This document shows, one piece after another, positions 21,834-33,132 of a stretch of DNA of 64,000 nt (position 1 is its first letter; every line of letters starts with the position of its first letter). Origin of the DNA: Branchiostoma floridae (taxonomy: Eukaryota > Chordata > Leptocardii > Amphioxiformes > Branchiostomatidae); the NCBI RefSeq assembly GCF_000003815.2, contig NC_049981.1, positions 16,809,781-16,873,780 on the forward strand, given 5' to 3'. Position numbers and translations under genes: made by a program. A model generated the notes under the pieces. It saw nothing but the letters and a program-made list of their open reading frames with translations, did no database searches and had not been told where the DNA came from.

Positions 21834-24800
21834 ATGACGGTGAAAGAGTTCTTCGGTTGCACGTTCATCGCCTACGGGCCCGCCTTTGCGCTCTTCATCT
21901 TCACAATCGCACGGGAACCGCTCAGGATCATCATTCTTATCGCTGGGTAAGTTTTCAACCAAATCCTACGATTTGAAAATTTTATGCGGTCTACGAATCC
22001 TGTTTTGAAACAACATTTTTTTTAAAAGAAAAGAAATCAAACATTGGCATATGATTACAGCTATAGCATTGTAATATAGAAATACTATAGCTGTAATCAT
22101 ATGCCGATGTTTGATTTCTTTTCTTGGCTACACCAAGCCTGACCAGGTGTTGAAGTTAGAATAACTCGGCTATGTAAGCATAAGCCTTCTTATGGTTAGG
22201 CACAGAAGTGTTATGGAGCTTTTACCCGATCATCCTGATTGGCTTGGGGTCAAACTGTTCAGGTGCATGTGCATGCTAATTATAACAATGTGTATTGCCA
22301 TTAAAGTTTTCTCCCTGCAACCCCCAGGTGTTTCTTCTGGCTCCTGTCTCTGCTGTTCTCCTCCGTTCTGTGGAACATCGTCTGGCCACTCAAGGACCAG
22401 CTGGCATTCGGAGTCGTCTTCTCCGTCCTGTTCCAGGAGATCTTCAGATTCTTCATCTACAAACTGCTCAGGTAAGATTGGTACAAGGTTAGAATATGCT
22501 GTTGTTACAGCTGAAAAATTGACTATACTTCCAGTGTAGCAAACTGGAATCTACTCCTGGCTAGGAACTCTCTTCTGCATTTCAGGTATTGTTGTTGTTA
22601 TTGGGTTGGCTGACTGAACCCGGGCAGCCGGATCACAAATCCAACGTGCTAACCACAACACCAAAAGCTCAAGAGCTGTTGGCGTGGTCAGTTTGGCAGC
22701 GCTAGAACCCACTGTTACACCACTCCCCCTTTTCTTTCNNNNNNNNNNNNNNNNNNNNNNNNNNNNNNNNNNNNNNNNNNNNNNNNNNNNNNNNNNNNNN
22801 NNNNNNNNNNNNNNNNNNNNNNNNNNNNNNNNNNNNNNNNNNNNNNNNNNNNNNNNNNNNNNNNNNNNNNNNNNNNNNNNNNNNNNNNNNNNNNNNNNNN
22901 NNNNNNNNNNNNNNNNNNNNNNNNNNNNNNNNNNNNNNNNNNNNNNNNNNNNNNNNNNNNNNNNNNNNNNNNNNNNNNNNNNNNNNNNNNNNNNNNNNNN
23001 NNNNNNNNNNNNNNNNNNNNNNNNNNNNNNNNNNNNNNNNNNNNNNNNNNNNNNNNNNNNNNNNNNNNNNNNNNNNNNNNNNNNNNNNNNNNNNNNNNNN
23101 NNNNNNNNNNNNNNNNNNNNNNNNNNNNNNNNNNNNNNNNNNNNNNNNNNNNNNNNNNNNNNNNNNNNNNNNNNNNNNNNNNNNNNNNNNNNNNNNNNNN
23201 NNNNNNNNAACTCCTGGCTAGGAACTCTCTTCTGCATTTCAGGTATTGTTGTTGTTATTGGGTTGGCTGACTATACTCTCTATGTAGCCAGGGGCTAGAT
23301 TGGAGGAGCTTAAAGTAGGGGGGCTGGATCTTAAGGGTCTGTAATGGTGCCTAGTGACTTCAGTATGACAATATTTCTTTCTAAAATTTTACAGAAAAGC
23401 AGACGAGGGCCTCCAAACGTTCAGTGATGAACCTCCAACAGCGTCAGACAAGCACACGATCGCTTACGGTAAGTTTGCTGTACTATCTAGTGTCTGTACT
23501 ATCCATTCTGGTACTTGTTTTTGACATGAATAATACTTGATATCCTCACATAGGTTTTCACAATATTGTAAATGCATTTAAGCTCGTGGGGATTTAATTT
23601 CGCGGTAGCAGGAAAATGGAGTTTTTGCGGTGGTTTTAAGTTGACTGTAGCGACATAATATAATGGATAAATGTTCGTGGTGGTTTTAAGTTCACGGTGA
23701 AGTGGCCACCGCAAAAACCGCGAATAAAAAACTACCGCAAACATTTCTGCATTTACAGTATATGATGCAATGAGTAATGTATATTGTATGAAATTTGAGT
23801 AAATTATATTGTACAAAACCTGTGTGTTATATTGTACGAGGTTTCTTATCATTTTTCAGTTGCTGGACTTGGCTTTGGCCTGATGAGCGGAGCGTTCTCA
23901 TTGGTGAATGTCCTTGCCATGGCAACAGGACCGGGAACAGTGGGTATCAATGGTGATACTCCATATTTCTTCCTCACATCTGGTGAGACCTTTAAGCAAC
24001 ATCTTATTAGTCTTCATGATTAAGTTTTTTTCTTATTTCATAATGATGTTGCATTGCAGGGATCGAAATACTTTTTTATTGCTACATGCAAAATTGCAAG
24101 TTGGCAAAATTTTTACGTGCAATTTAAACTATTTACATGCAAAATACAACTTGTCTATACTGCAATGTTCTAGCCACCATCCATCATTCTGTACTTTGGT
24201 GGAATGTTGCTGCTCTGGATGGATAAGAATTTTGCCCATTCTGTCACTGTTGATGGACTGAAATTGGCACATGAAAATATAGACAGAACTGCAAATTTTG
24301 GAAAGATATACACATAATCAGCATGTTAATTTGCAGCAAAGCCGAATTTGATTGTTTATAACACCTACTGACGACCGGTGACGATCCCTGTCAGACAAAC
24401 AAAGGCACTGTGGCCTCAGTATTTTTACTATTGGCCATGTATTTTCAACATGCAAGATTGCAAGGTCAGAAAATTTTTACATGCAAATCTCAAAAATTAT
24501 GTGCAAATTGCAAGTTAAGTATGTCTATTTCGAACCCTGCATTGTAATAAACAGCAGCAATAGCTTAGTTGGTAGACATCTTGTGTTGCATTTGCCTGGT
24601 AACTGTGCCATGAGGAGCTTATCCCTATCTCTAAGGTGCTAAGAGTAAAGTCTGTCACTCCAGTTTGTCAGAGCACGCTGTGGGTTTGGTTCGGACTTAG
24701 GGTACATTTGTGGCAATTTTGTTAAAGGCCAACCAAGGCACACTGCCTGAAACAGACCACTGCCAGAATACAGACCCATGTTTAGCAGACTTGGCCCCGT

Positions 24801-26386
24801 AAAACAGCTAAGTAAAGGAGCCAAGTGGAGAATGATGACCAAGTTAATTTTGCATGTGGTAGGTCCTCAGATTGTTTCCCTGACTTTAAGCATACTGCTC
24901 CTCTTCTCAGCACAAATAGAAAAGAGTACCAGTACCAGGGGGCTAGCCTCCTGTTGTAGTATCATCAATATTTGCACAGGTGTACCGTGCGTGGCTATAG
25001 AGATGGACATCTGCACCCACCCTATTTACAAGGACTTGGACTTGAATTTTATTCTAGCAACTACAATCCAGGCTGCACAAAAGATCAGCGAGGAGACCAA
25101 TTAATCTTGTCTCAGTACATGAACTATGTTTCTTAATGCTTGTGGCAATCAGAAAAATTATCTAAGGGACCACCAAAATGTAATCACACACAAGAAGCGG
25201 TCACATGTACAAGTTTGACTATTTCTTGTAAACATACAAGTATTAAATTGTACATTCAGGTTCTTCATGTGATGACACAAACGTAATACATGTTTATCTT
25301 GTCCGTGTAGCCCTGATGACATCATGTTTCATCCTCCTCCACACCTTCTGGAACGTCATCTTCTTCTGGGGCTGTGACAAGAGAAATTTCCCAGCTGTAG
25401 GGTTTGTGGTCGGCTTCCACATGCTCATCTCATGCCTGGTAAGTTGGTTCTGCTGTCAACTAAATGTGTTCCTACACATGTACATGATGACAGTATATTT
25501 TCTGTGTAGACATTCACACATTTTCTGTGTGGTGTACATGTATGATATAGATAGCTTTGTAAGGTGATTGAAAATGGATACACATATATGGAGAGGCTTT
25601 TGAAGAAGAAAGTGAAATCACACTTGCAATCATGTGCACATTATGACAGGTTAACAAGACAACTTAGAGATAGTTTGTGTATATAAAATACAACACAGTG
25701 TATTCCGTATCACCCGAGGTGCTAGCCCGACCGCAGAAAGGATTTCCCGGAGGCCGAAGGGTGATCCGACCCGCCGGAGGGCTGGGACTGAAGGTGCTGC
25801 GAAATACACCGTGTTGTATTTTATTTGTGTCATACCCACCTGAGAAAACACATATTTCAATGCAAAATGCAGCAGAAGATGAGAAGATGTCCTCGAACAA
25901 AAGATTGTAACAACAGCAATTCTAGCATCCGAATCCGGTATTCGAATTTTCAACCGTGTCATATTCGGCCCATTCGAAATAGTTCGATTTACTCGAAGGA
26001 AGCCTGTGTGATACAACTTAGAACCTTTGTGATACAGCAAGTTATCACACAGTCCGGAACACCAGTATCGAACGTTTTCGCGTCACAGGTATGACATAAA
26101 AACCAATACACATACACATAATAAGTGAACCTGTTGCTGGAGCTAGAAAGGTATGGGTTCCAGACTTCTGTTGTCCAATCTGTTGTTATGTTGAAACTTG
26201 AAACATGTATGAAAATCTTTTTTCTTGTTACAGACGTTAATCCGCCCGCTGCAGCCAGCCACCATTATCCCTGCATACTGTATCCTGCTCGTCACCATGG
26301 CGATAGCATACAAGCTGGTGGGAGGTTCGGTAAACAACCTGATGGCATTCCTGACTTGCAAACGTGCGGGATACGCCTCCAACTAG
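21834..26386 (+). CDS. APH1: Gamma-secretase subunit Aph-1
   Basis: Aph-1 is the seven-pass scaffold of gamma-secretase, which cleaves Notch, APP and other membrane stubs together with presenilin, nicastrin and Pen-2. Exons: 21834-21946, 22328-22471, 23395-23468, 23860-23982, 25311-25438, 26234-26386, joined in consistent phases; 244 residues, the usual length. Hallmarks: start MTVKEFFGCTFIAYGPAFAL; LFQEIFRFFIYKLLRKADEG; the GxxxGxxxG packing motif at G114, G118 and G122; GPGTVGINGDTPYFFLTS; and the two conserved membrane histidines H162 (LLHTFWNVIFF) and H188 (GFHMLISCL), matching human His171 and His197. The N run at 22739-23208 lies in intron 2 and costs no exon. An AATAAA at 28120-28125 may end the transcript, giving a 3' UTR of about 1.7 kb. 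Confidence 0.97.
22026..22125. repeat. Near-perfect 100-nt hairpin in Aph-1 intron 1
   Basis: Arms 22026-22066 and 22085-22125 (41 nt each) are reverse complements with one mismatch, separated by an 18-nt loop. The left arm starts aagaaaagaaatcaaacat and the right ends gatttcttttctt. Geometry fits a small-RNA precursor or a recent foldback insertion. Confidence 0.9.
22610..22690 (-). mobile_element. tRNA-derived SINE fragment (minus strand)
   Basis: On the minus strand, ttgtggttagcacgttgg (A-box-like) is followed by ctgcccgggttcagtc (B-box-like). It directly follows a 60-bp block that is repeated on the far side of the N run. Confidence 0.6.
22739..23208. other. Assembly gap (470 N) flanked by a direct repeat
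   Basis: Run of N in Aph-1 intron 2. The block starting actcctggctaggaactctc and ending gggttggctgact is identical at about 22554-22616 and 23210-23272. Confidence 0.98.
23564..23761. mobile_element. Palindromic MITE family, copy 3
   Basis: Same family and orientation as 4372-4599: starts attgtaaatgcatttaagc, contains gcggtagcaggaaaa, gcggtggttttaag and accgcaaaaaccgcg, ends tgcatttacagta. It lies in Aph-1 intron 3. Confidence 0.8.
24057..24539. mobile_element. hAT-like MITE with CAGGG ends
   Basis: Ends CAGGGATCGAAATA and, in reverse complement, CAGGGTTCGAAATA. Both outer flanks carry cattg directly next to the ends. The interior is rich in words such as acatgcaaaattgcaag. No coding capacity. 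In Aph-1 intron 4. Confidence 0.65.
24548..24700 (+). mobile_element. tRNA-derived SINE fragment
   Basis: An A-box-like atagcttagttggtagacat near 24560 and a B-box-like gtttggttcggactt near 24687. The distance is longer than in a tRNA, as in diverged SINEs. Confidence 0.4.
25678..26100 (+). mobile_element. Interspersed repeat with GC-rich foldback, copy 2
   Basis: Starts with a foldback of about 145 bp whose ends are aaaatacaacacagtgtatt and the complement of aatacaccgtgttgtatttt. A segment matching the reverse complement of 11340-11721 follows, ending atcgaacgttttcgcg. In Aph-1 intron 5. Confidence 0.75.
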
Positions 26387-27791
26387 AATATACTGTGAAA
26401 TATTCCAGGGGTGTTCCCTGCACCTGTTTACACCCCCTTTTCACTGGATGGAGACAGCTGAGCAACTTCAATTGATTTATTTTATATGTTGAATATAGTC
26501 CATGAAAGAGTTGTCTTCAGTTATAAATTTTCTATGTCATACTCACTGTTTTGGAGCCTATGTTGCTGATTTTTGCTGTTAAGGTCAGGAAGTTCAGATT
26601 TTCAATCCCAAGCAGCAAATTTCTGTTCTTGGACAGAGGGACTGGTCCAGGAGACAGCCCTGGTCCATGATATTTAAGCATGATTGAAAAAAAAAGAAAA
26701 TATCAGTATGCATAACATAAAAGTGACACTTGTTTGCAATACCAATACGATTATTGGTTGCTCAGCAGTCACCTTGTCAGTGAAAAGGGTTTGTTACCAA
26801 CAGTTTGGATGGGAGAACTGCGCTTTTTATTTTCAATTTGTGTTTGATATCAGACCATTCCATCAAAGGGCAAAAATTGCTGACTTAGAATAAACAAAGA
26901 TTTTTTGAAGCACAACTCTACTCGCTAACTATCTTGTAATGGAATGGTTGAACTTTCAAACATGTCAGTATTGCAGAAACATGAAGTTTTGTAGCACTGT
27001 ACCTTACTACCGTAGTGGGTGACATCACATTGTAATTTTACAGGATACAATTTGTATCAAACATATTAGATAGTTTCCAGTGTTTAATGTTAGTACAATA
27101 TTCCATTGTGTTTCAAACATTTTTGCAATCACAGACAATAAGAAATTCTGTACCAAGCAGTTTCTGACCAACTTTAAGGATGTGGCCAGGAATACTACTA
27201 AACATTTCTTGTACTGAAGCCTTTTCTTAACATTATGGAAATGCTTCTTTAATAGGACAATAATCTTTTGATAAAGAAGAATCTAGACGTAGAACTATGA
27301 AATGCAATGCGTGGTGTACAGAGTCAATGTAGCATAACTGTTTTACAGAAGAAAAGTATGTAGAAGACGGGGAGTATCCAAGACTATCTATTTTGTTGAA
27401 AGGGAATTTTGACATGAGTACATAGTGCATAGAATGTAAAGTAAAACATCAGCCTATTTATGAATTGGTAGCATTTGAGGACTCAATTGTATAAAGTATG
27501 ATTTCCATAAAGTTCACTGTTGTTTAGTACTGAAAGTCAGTACATGTATGTTTACTTTGCTAAAGCAAAAAACAAGTGTATTTGTGGATATGTATTAACA
27601 TTTGGTCTGTATTTTTGTAAAGTCAAACTTGGATTGCCATTTAAAAACAAGGTTTTGGTAAGTTTCAAAGTATGATTTCAACTTGCATTTACATTATGTA
27701 GTTGGTAGAACTTAGTAATGAAGGCAAAGTTTATCATAAATGGTGAAAAACAATACACTGGTAATTTTACGATAAACTTTGCTATGCATCT

Positions 27792-27933
27792 NNNNNNNNN
27801 NNNNNNNNNNNNNNNNNNNNNNNNNNNNNNNNNNNNNNNNNNNNNNNNNNNNNNNNNNNNNNNNNNNNNNNNNNNNNNNNNNNNNNNNNNNNNNNNNNNN
27901 NNNNNNNNNNNNNNNNNNNNNNNNNNNNNNNNN
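27792..27933. other. Assembly gap (142 N)
   Basis: Run of N in the presumed Aph-1 3' UTR. Confidence 0.99.
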
Positions 27934-28119
27934 AGGAGAGGTCTCAAATTTACCCCCTACAGACTTCGTGCTCCTTAAAACATTAGTAATTTGGGTTCCA
28001 AGAAGAGGGTTATGTTTTTTATGGAAATCTTCCCTGAAAATTTAATCTGTAACAGTTGTATATGTCACTTAATGTGTGTTAAGTTTTCCTGTAATTTTGC
28101 ACTATACACTTTCTCTTTC

Positions 28120-28125
28120 AATAAA
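28120..28125 (+). terminator. Poly(A) signal, probably for Aph-1
   Basis: AATAAA in a T-rich context at the end of the presumed 3' UTR. It is the best-placed canonical signal seen before the next transcription unit. Confidence 0.5.
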
Positions 28126-28267
28126 TGTTTACACAAAACGTACAAAGTTTGATTCTTTTGTAGATGAGGAGTTTGGTGTCTGCCACTGATTTCACCTCTG
28201 AATCAGTAAGTGCAGGAACGGTTCAGACTGACTGAGGGATCGAAGTTTTTAATCAGGCCTAGTCAAG

Positions 28268-28558
28268 ATGTCGAAAGACGTGTGTAGTTTGGTCCCAATA
28301 TCATGCCCGCATCTCTCCGTTGGACCTTCTTCATCCTGTGCAATGGTGAACCTGGAATACCAGACGGGCGCATCATACTTGAGGACTGGTCAAATGTTAG
28401 ACACAAACTGTGACTACGTCGTCGGTGGAAATTTGAAAATGTTTCAGTTTACGAAGAAAGAACAGGTGCCGACAGATTTACTGCAAATAGAGTCAATGTG
28501 GGAGTTCCATCGTATTAAAGTCGGACTGAAGAAAGACTCCCAATACCTTCATTACTGA
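28268..28558 (+). CDS. Doubtful orphan open frame, 96 codons
   Basis: Starts MSKDVCSLVPISCPHLSVG and ends DSQYLHY. No domain, signal peptide or membrane segment is visible. Just upstream, ATGAGGAGTTTGGTG at 28164 follows an acceptor-like ttcttttgtag and precedes gtaagt, so a small transcribed locus is possible. It may equally be chance. Confidence 0.2.
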   Translation: MSKDVCSLVPISCPHLSVGPSSSCAMVNLEYQTGASYLRTGQMLDTNCDYVVGGNLKMFQFTKKEQVPTDLLQIESMWEFHRIKVGLKKDSQYLHY

Positions 28559-30327
28559 CACCAGTTGTTGTTCAGTGCTGTTATATATAAATCTGATGAT
28601 CTCTCCTTACATTTTAAACCCCTTGTAAAATGAATGGTGGCTCTCTTTCCACACCCTTAGCCCCTGGTAAAATGGATAATCCCTCACTTGCATGACCCTT
28701 TACAACATGTGAAATGGGTGGCTACCTTTTCAAGACCCTTTAACGATAATGCTTGTGCTTGACAGCTTTTGAGTAAGAGTAAGTGGTATAGGTTTGGGAC
28801 CCCTGGCAGCATATTTTTTGAACGGCCAGTTTACTGTAAAGAAGGGGTTGACAGATCGTCATGATTTTTGGTATGTAGATAACTTAAATTATTTATATAC
28901 TAGAAGTTAAGTGTTAATGATGCAAATTGGAATCCATTTTGCATAATTAATGAGAAAATTGTCTAACCCGCTGTGTTCCACTATGGGACTATTGCAAACA
29001 TGTGACATTTGTAACTGAGAAAAAATTAAAGAATAGTGATAGATGAATATTATGTGACTTAAGCCTAATTTGCATAAGCAATGAGAAAATGCCACAATTG
29101 ACGTGAATTTCTTACTTGTGGCATTTGGAATTATACAGGTGAACATTGACCATTGATTATGCAAATGAGGATCAGTTGTAAAGGTTGGCGAAGGTATGGA
29201 GTTGCGGAACTCTAGTATATAAAACAGTGACCCTGATGAAAGCTGGATGATACCGCTGGATGGTAGTGTTCAAACTGTTTGACAATAACTTCCAGATATA
29301 CACTGTATCCAGTTGTAATGCTTTATTTATCAGTAAATAAAACTGATAAAGTGAAATTTAAACACATAAGAGGTGGCTTAAGGTTACAAAGGCAGCACTC
29401 AACATTTACATTCAGTATGAAACACAGCATAGTATCTCAACAAAATTTACAAAATCACAAAATTATGTACAAGTTTATGAAACCATCTTTGTAATTTCAA
29501 TGCTCACATTGGTCAAGAGTGGTAGAAAGCCTTCACAAAACTTAAAAACATAATTTGATAGAGACACAAGTAAATTGTAAATAATACAATTATAGATAGA
29601 ATAAAAGATACAATTTATATACATAGAATATATACTTAAATGTACATAAAAGCATATGCAATAATACTTGGTGCTAGCCATAATTTCAAAACAATGCAGC
29701 TTGCAGAAACTCGTATTTATGAAATAACAATAATGATATGTTCATATATGTAGCTTCGCTAACTTGTATATGCAGAGAAGATATCTCTGTTTTTCCCAAA
29801 TCATGTTATAAATAGTTGTGCTGTTAAAGGCTTAAACGTTATTGCTTTAAACTTTTGATTTGGCACATTTTGCCCATAGAAAGTAACTATGTGTTGCACC
29901 TTGAACTGTAGGAACTGTCTGGTCAGTTACAAAAGCCTGACCAATAAATGCTTTCAATTCACCGATCATACCCATTTCAATACAGCCTGTGGATGTTACA
30001 ACTTTTGCTCTCCGACCAATCCATAGCCTCCTTTGCAGACTTCTACAGCAGAGGCATTTATTACTGGGATTCACAATTTTCAACACAGGCCTAGGATGAC
30101 TCTATGCTGGGAAAGGGAGTTTTGCCACCTTTTGCACTTTAGATAGCCTTTAATAGCCCACGTTGAAAACCATTCCCAAAAAAAGTAAATGCTGCCACTC
30201 CAGAAGTCTTAGCGGCTAAAGAGGCTCCATTTACCAATCTGTATGGTTTTAACTAGTTTATTATACATGTCAGTCCCTCTTTTCAACCTCCTTGGTTTTA
30301 CTGTACGGTTCGAAAATATTTTTATTC
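28559..30327. other. Non-coding region downstream of the KCTD-like gene
   Basis: AT-rich sequence with no supported exon on either strand. It may include a longer 3' UTR of the minus-strand KCTD-like gene. Confidence 0.5.
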
Positions 30328-30333
30328 TTTATT
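30321..30333 (-). terminator. Two poly(A) signals, one overlapping the KCTD-like stop codon
   Basis: On the minus strand the end reads CAA TAA A, so AATAAA (30333-30328) spans the last codon and the stop. A second AATAAA follows at 30326-30321. If used, the 3' UTR would be very short. Downstream alternatives cannot be excluded. Confidence 0.4.
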
Positions 30334-32570
30334 GTAACTTGGACCAGGTAAAAGTAGCATTCACTGCAACCTTCCCACAGTAAACAAAAATGGTTCCATT
30401 CAGGCTACTGAGTTTAAAATGCTGACTTATTGACCTGGACTCTTTGGAACAATGGCAGATCTTTGTCGTCAGAGTTGCCGAAAGTCCCCGTTTTTCAAAC
30501 TGGTGGTGTAACAGTCCCTTGATCCAATCAGTGTCGGTAACCGTGATTGGAGAAGAGAAGTCTGTGGGTCCATCAGTGCTGATACATCCATGGGTGTCCT
30601 TCCACTTGGACTTGAAGAACTCTTTCGGAATTGGGACTTCACATGGATATGACCCAACAACCGCGCCGACGCAAAACTCTGCGGTATATCCCCGGTCTAA
30701 CGTAGTCCTGACCTGCGTCTCAGTGCAATGAAAGTCGTTGTTTTTGTGGTACTTTTCCACGGCGCATGCCATCATTCGCACCGCAATTGCTGTAACCTGC
30801 GGATGTCTGGAGACCCACTTTTGCATCCTCTGTGCCATGGCAACATCCTTGTAGACTAGGAGTTGGTTGGACAAAGCTTCGATGCCGTAAAATGTTGCTT
30901 CATCGTAAACCTGTTGTCCTACATCAGGGGGTGGTAACTTCTCAGAGAGGAGGAAATTTAGAATATGGCTGAAGAATGCGCCATCCCTGTCGATAAAATA
31001 ATGGCCATCCTGGAAAATAATTGATTGCGCTGTGTTGATATAAACAGCAATTCATGAAGGTCAGAAAGGTTATAAACAAATCACTAAAAAAACACATATT
31101 ATGGTGTACAGCACAATAGATTATTCATCTTCTTCTTTGAATTGACTTTGTCATTATATAAAATTGACATTGGAATTCTGAGAAATTTTTAGACAATTTG
31201 CAGTTACTAAGCACAATTTACTATTGTTTAAAAACTTCTTTTTTTTTATTTTTGGAATCAGCTACAAATTGATGCACATGCAGATGGCATTCATATGATT
31301 GATTTTAAACTCCTTAGATAATCAAATCAACATGGCCTAAGTGGTCAGAAAGGTTGAACAAATGACTTAACACACAGTATGGTAATACTTCATAATAGAT
31401 TCTTCACATTTGTTCACGATCACAATTCTATTGACTTTGGAACTAGCTTTCAATTCTATTTTCAAACATGGCCTTATTGTACAGAAAGAGTAACCTTAAC
31501 CTTGTCAGTAAGGACTTGGTGTCTCCCGCTGAACATGACAGCTAACATGGAGTCCTCATACTTGCGCAGGGTGGACAGCGTGGTGGTGTAGCGGTGTCCG
31601 CCAACATTCAGGCTAACAACTGGCGGGAACTCCTACTCAAACAAGAAATGGAATGGTTTATGAAATCTGTATCTGTATTAGCCAGTATACTATAACTGCC
31701 TCCCTGGAGTGTAACCCACCAGCTTTGCACTGCAGCAGCTGGTTATATTTGTAGAACAACCTGTCACACCTATCAATTACACATCTAGCTGCAAGAGTTG
31801 TTAAAAATTAGCTTATATGATTTGAAACATACAAATCTTCCACTTGAAATATATGTTTTCTGTTGGTCCAGTACACTAAACACTAAAATACACCAAAATA
31901 CCCCCCAAAATTTTTTTTTTTAAATCACAGGACATTCAAACACAATCCAATCTCTAAATAAAAGAGAGAATTACTTCCAGACATAAGTGACACTAGTGAT
32001 GCAGAAGAAAAGTGATGGATGGCACTCAAAATGTCAGGAAGTAATTCTCTATTTTATTCAGTTGTGGAGATTAAATTTTATTTGAATATTGTTTACCTGG
32101 ATGTGTTACATTTTATGTAGTTGTGGAGATTGAATTTTATTTACCTGGATGTGTAACCTTCATAAATGTTAATTACGGGATAATTGGCACTTAATATTGA
32201 CTAATTGTTTCCATAGATATGCACCATCACATATTTTTCAAAACGTAATATTGGTAGCAATGTTAACACATCAAACATTCTGTACTTCCATAGACTCTAA
32301 CCTTCCCGCTATGTAATGGTCTATTTTGGTGCATGTCTATGTTTAGATTGATTCCTGTTGCTCTGCACACTGTATTATTTGCATGGTCATGATTACTGTA
32401 CACCCAAGCAAATATCATACATATTCATACATACATAACTTATTTCTACTATCTATCTTAGTGTATGCTATCTTAGTCAAGTAAAGGCAATAAAAGTGAA
32501 CACACCTTTTGGATCACTATGCTGCATGACCATAGATCATAATCAAAATACTACACACACACAGACACAC

Positions 32571-32607
<37 letters not shown>

Positions 32608-33015
32608 TAATGTATTGACCTTGAGCCCTACTTCAACCGAACCATCTACATGCAGTCAGTGAAATAATGTTGTCTTGTCTAATGTGCATGAAAATGTTGC
32701 ATTTTTTCTATTGAACGTTAACTTAGAGATTGTTCGTGCCTTAAAATCTAAAGGACCTCGTAAATGGGTTCGTATTGCCTTCTAAACTACGCAGGCCCCT
32801 CTAGAAACAAAAACAAAACTTGATTACTAGCCAGATTACTCAAGCAACTGGATATATTTTTCGTTTAAGATATATATATAGCAATCCCATTTAACCTCTC
32901 AGTCAGTGACTCCCAATTTTTACCCAGTTGCTTGAGTAACTGTTACCTTACGTTTCTAATTTACCTTTATAGACGTGACTTGTATTGAAAAGAACCTTAC
33001 CTGTGCGTTAGTCAT
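30329..33015 (-). CDS. KCTD7-like BTB/POZ (T1) domain protein
   Basis: KCTD proteins use an N-terminal BTB/T1 domain to oligomerise and often to recruit Cullin-3 for ubiquitination. Minus-strand exons: 33001-33015 (MTNAQ), 31501-31632, 30329-31009, all phase 0; 275 residues. The BTB domain covers about residues 8-100, with VVSLNVGGHRYTTTLSTLRK, YEDSMLAVMFSGRH, DGHYFIDRDGAFFSHILNFL, LPPPDV and VYDEATFYGIEAL. These are very close to the KCTD7/KCTD14 pattern. The remaining 170 residues form the less conserved C-terminal domain, ending NATFTWSKLQ. The ATG at 33015 is the only start near the strong donor gtaagg. An AATAAA overlaps the stop codon. A promoter with ETS and CRE-like sites lies just upstream. 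Confidence 0.9.
32556..32608. repeat. CA microsatellite
   Basis: Imperfect (CA)n with interruptions, longest pure run acacacacacacacacacac, inside intron 1 of the KCTD-like gene. Confidence 0.95.
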
Positions 33016-33109
33016 TGATAAACTGGTGCGCCGACCGGTGAACGTGGCATGGAGATCAGAAATCCTGGCGATTTAAAATCCACAGTCCGCCTTCATCGAT
33101 CAGACTGGT

Positions 33110-33132
33110 CACTTCCGGGTTCGGTGACGTAA
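33110..33132 (-). promoter_or_regulatory. ETS and CRE-like sites upstream of the KCTD-like gene
   Basis: cacttccggg (ETS on the minus strand) at 33110-33119 and tgacgtaa at 33125-33132, about 95-120 bp upstream of the ATG. Typical proximal promoter motifs. Motif match only. Confidence 0.45.

Larger units (their letters stand above)
26387..28140 (+). other. Probable 3' UTR of Aph-1
   Basis: AT-rich, without a supported coding exon, interrupted by the N run at 27792-27933. It ends with AATAAA at 28120-28125 followed by a short GT-rich stretch. Confidence 0.5.

Noticed and set aside
22551-23298. Long frames of about 200-230 codons on both strands
   Set aside because: Almost entirely made of N from the assembly gap plus the flanking repeat.
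23920-23933. X-box-like ttgccatggcaac in Aph-1 exon 4, and a similar word near 30834 in the KCTD-like exon
   Set aside because: Both are coding sequence for conserved residues (LAMAT, AMA), so chance matches are likely.
27678-28045. Frames of 86-89 codons around 27.7-28.0 kb
   Set aside because: Artefacts of the N run at 27792-27933.
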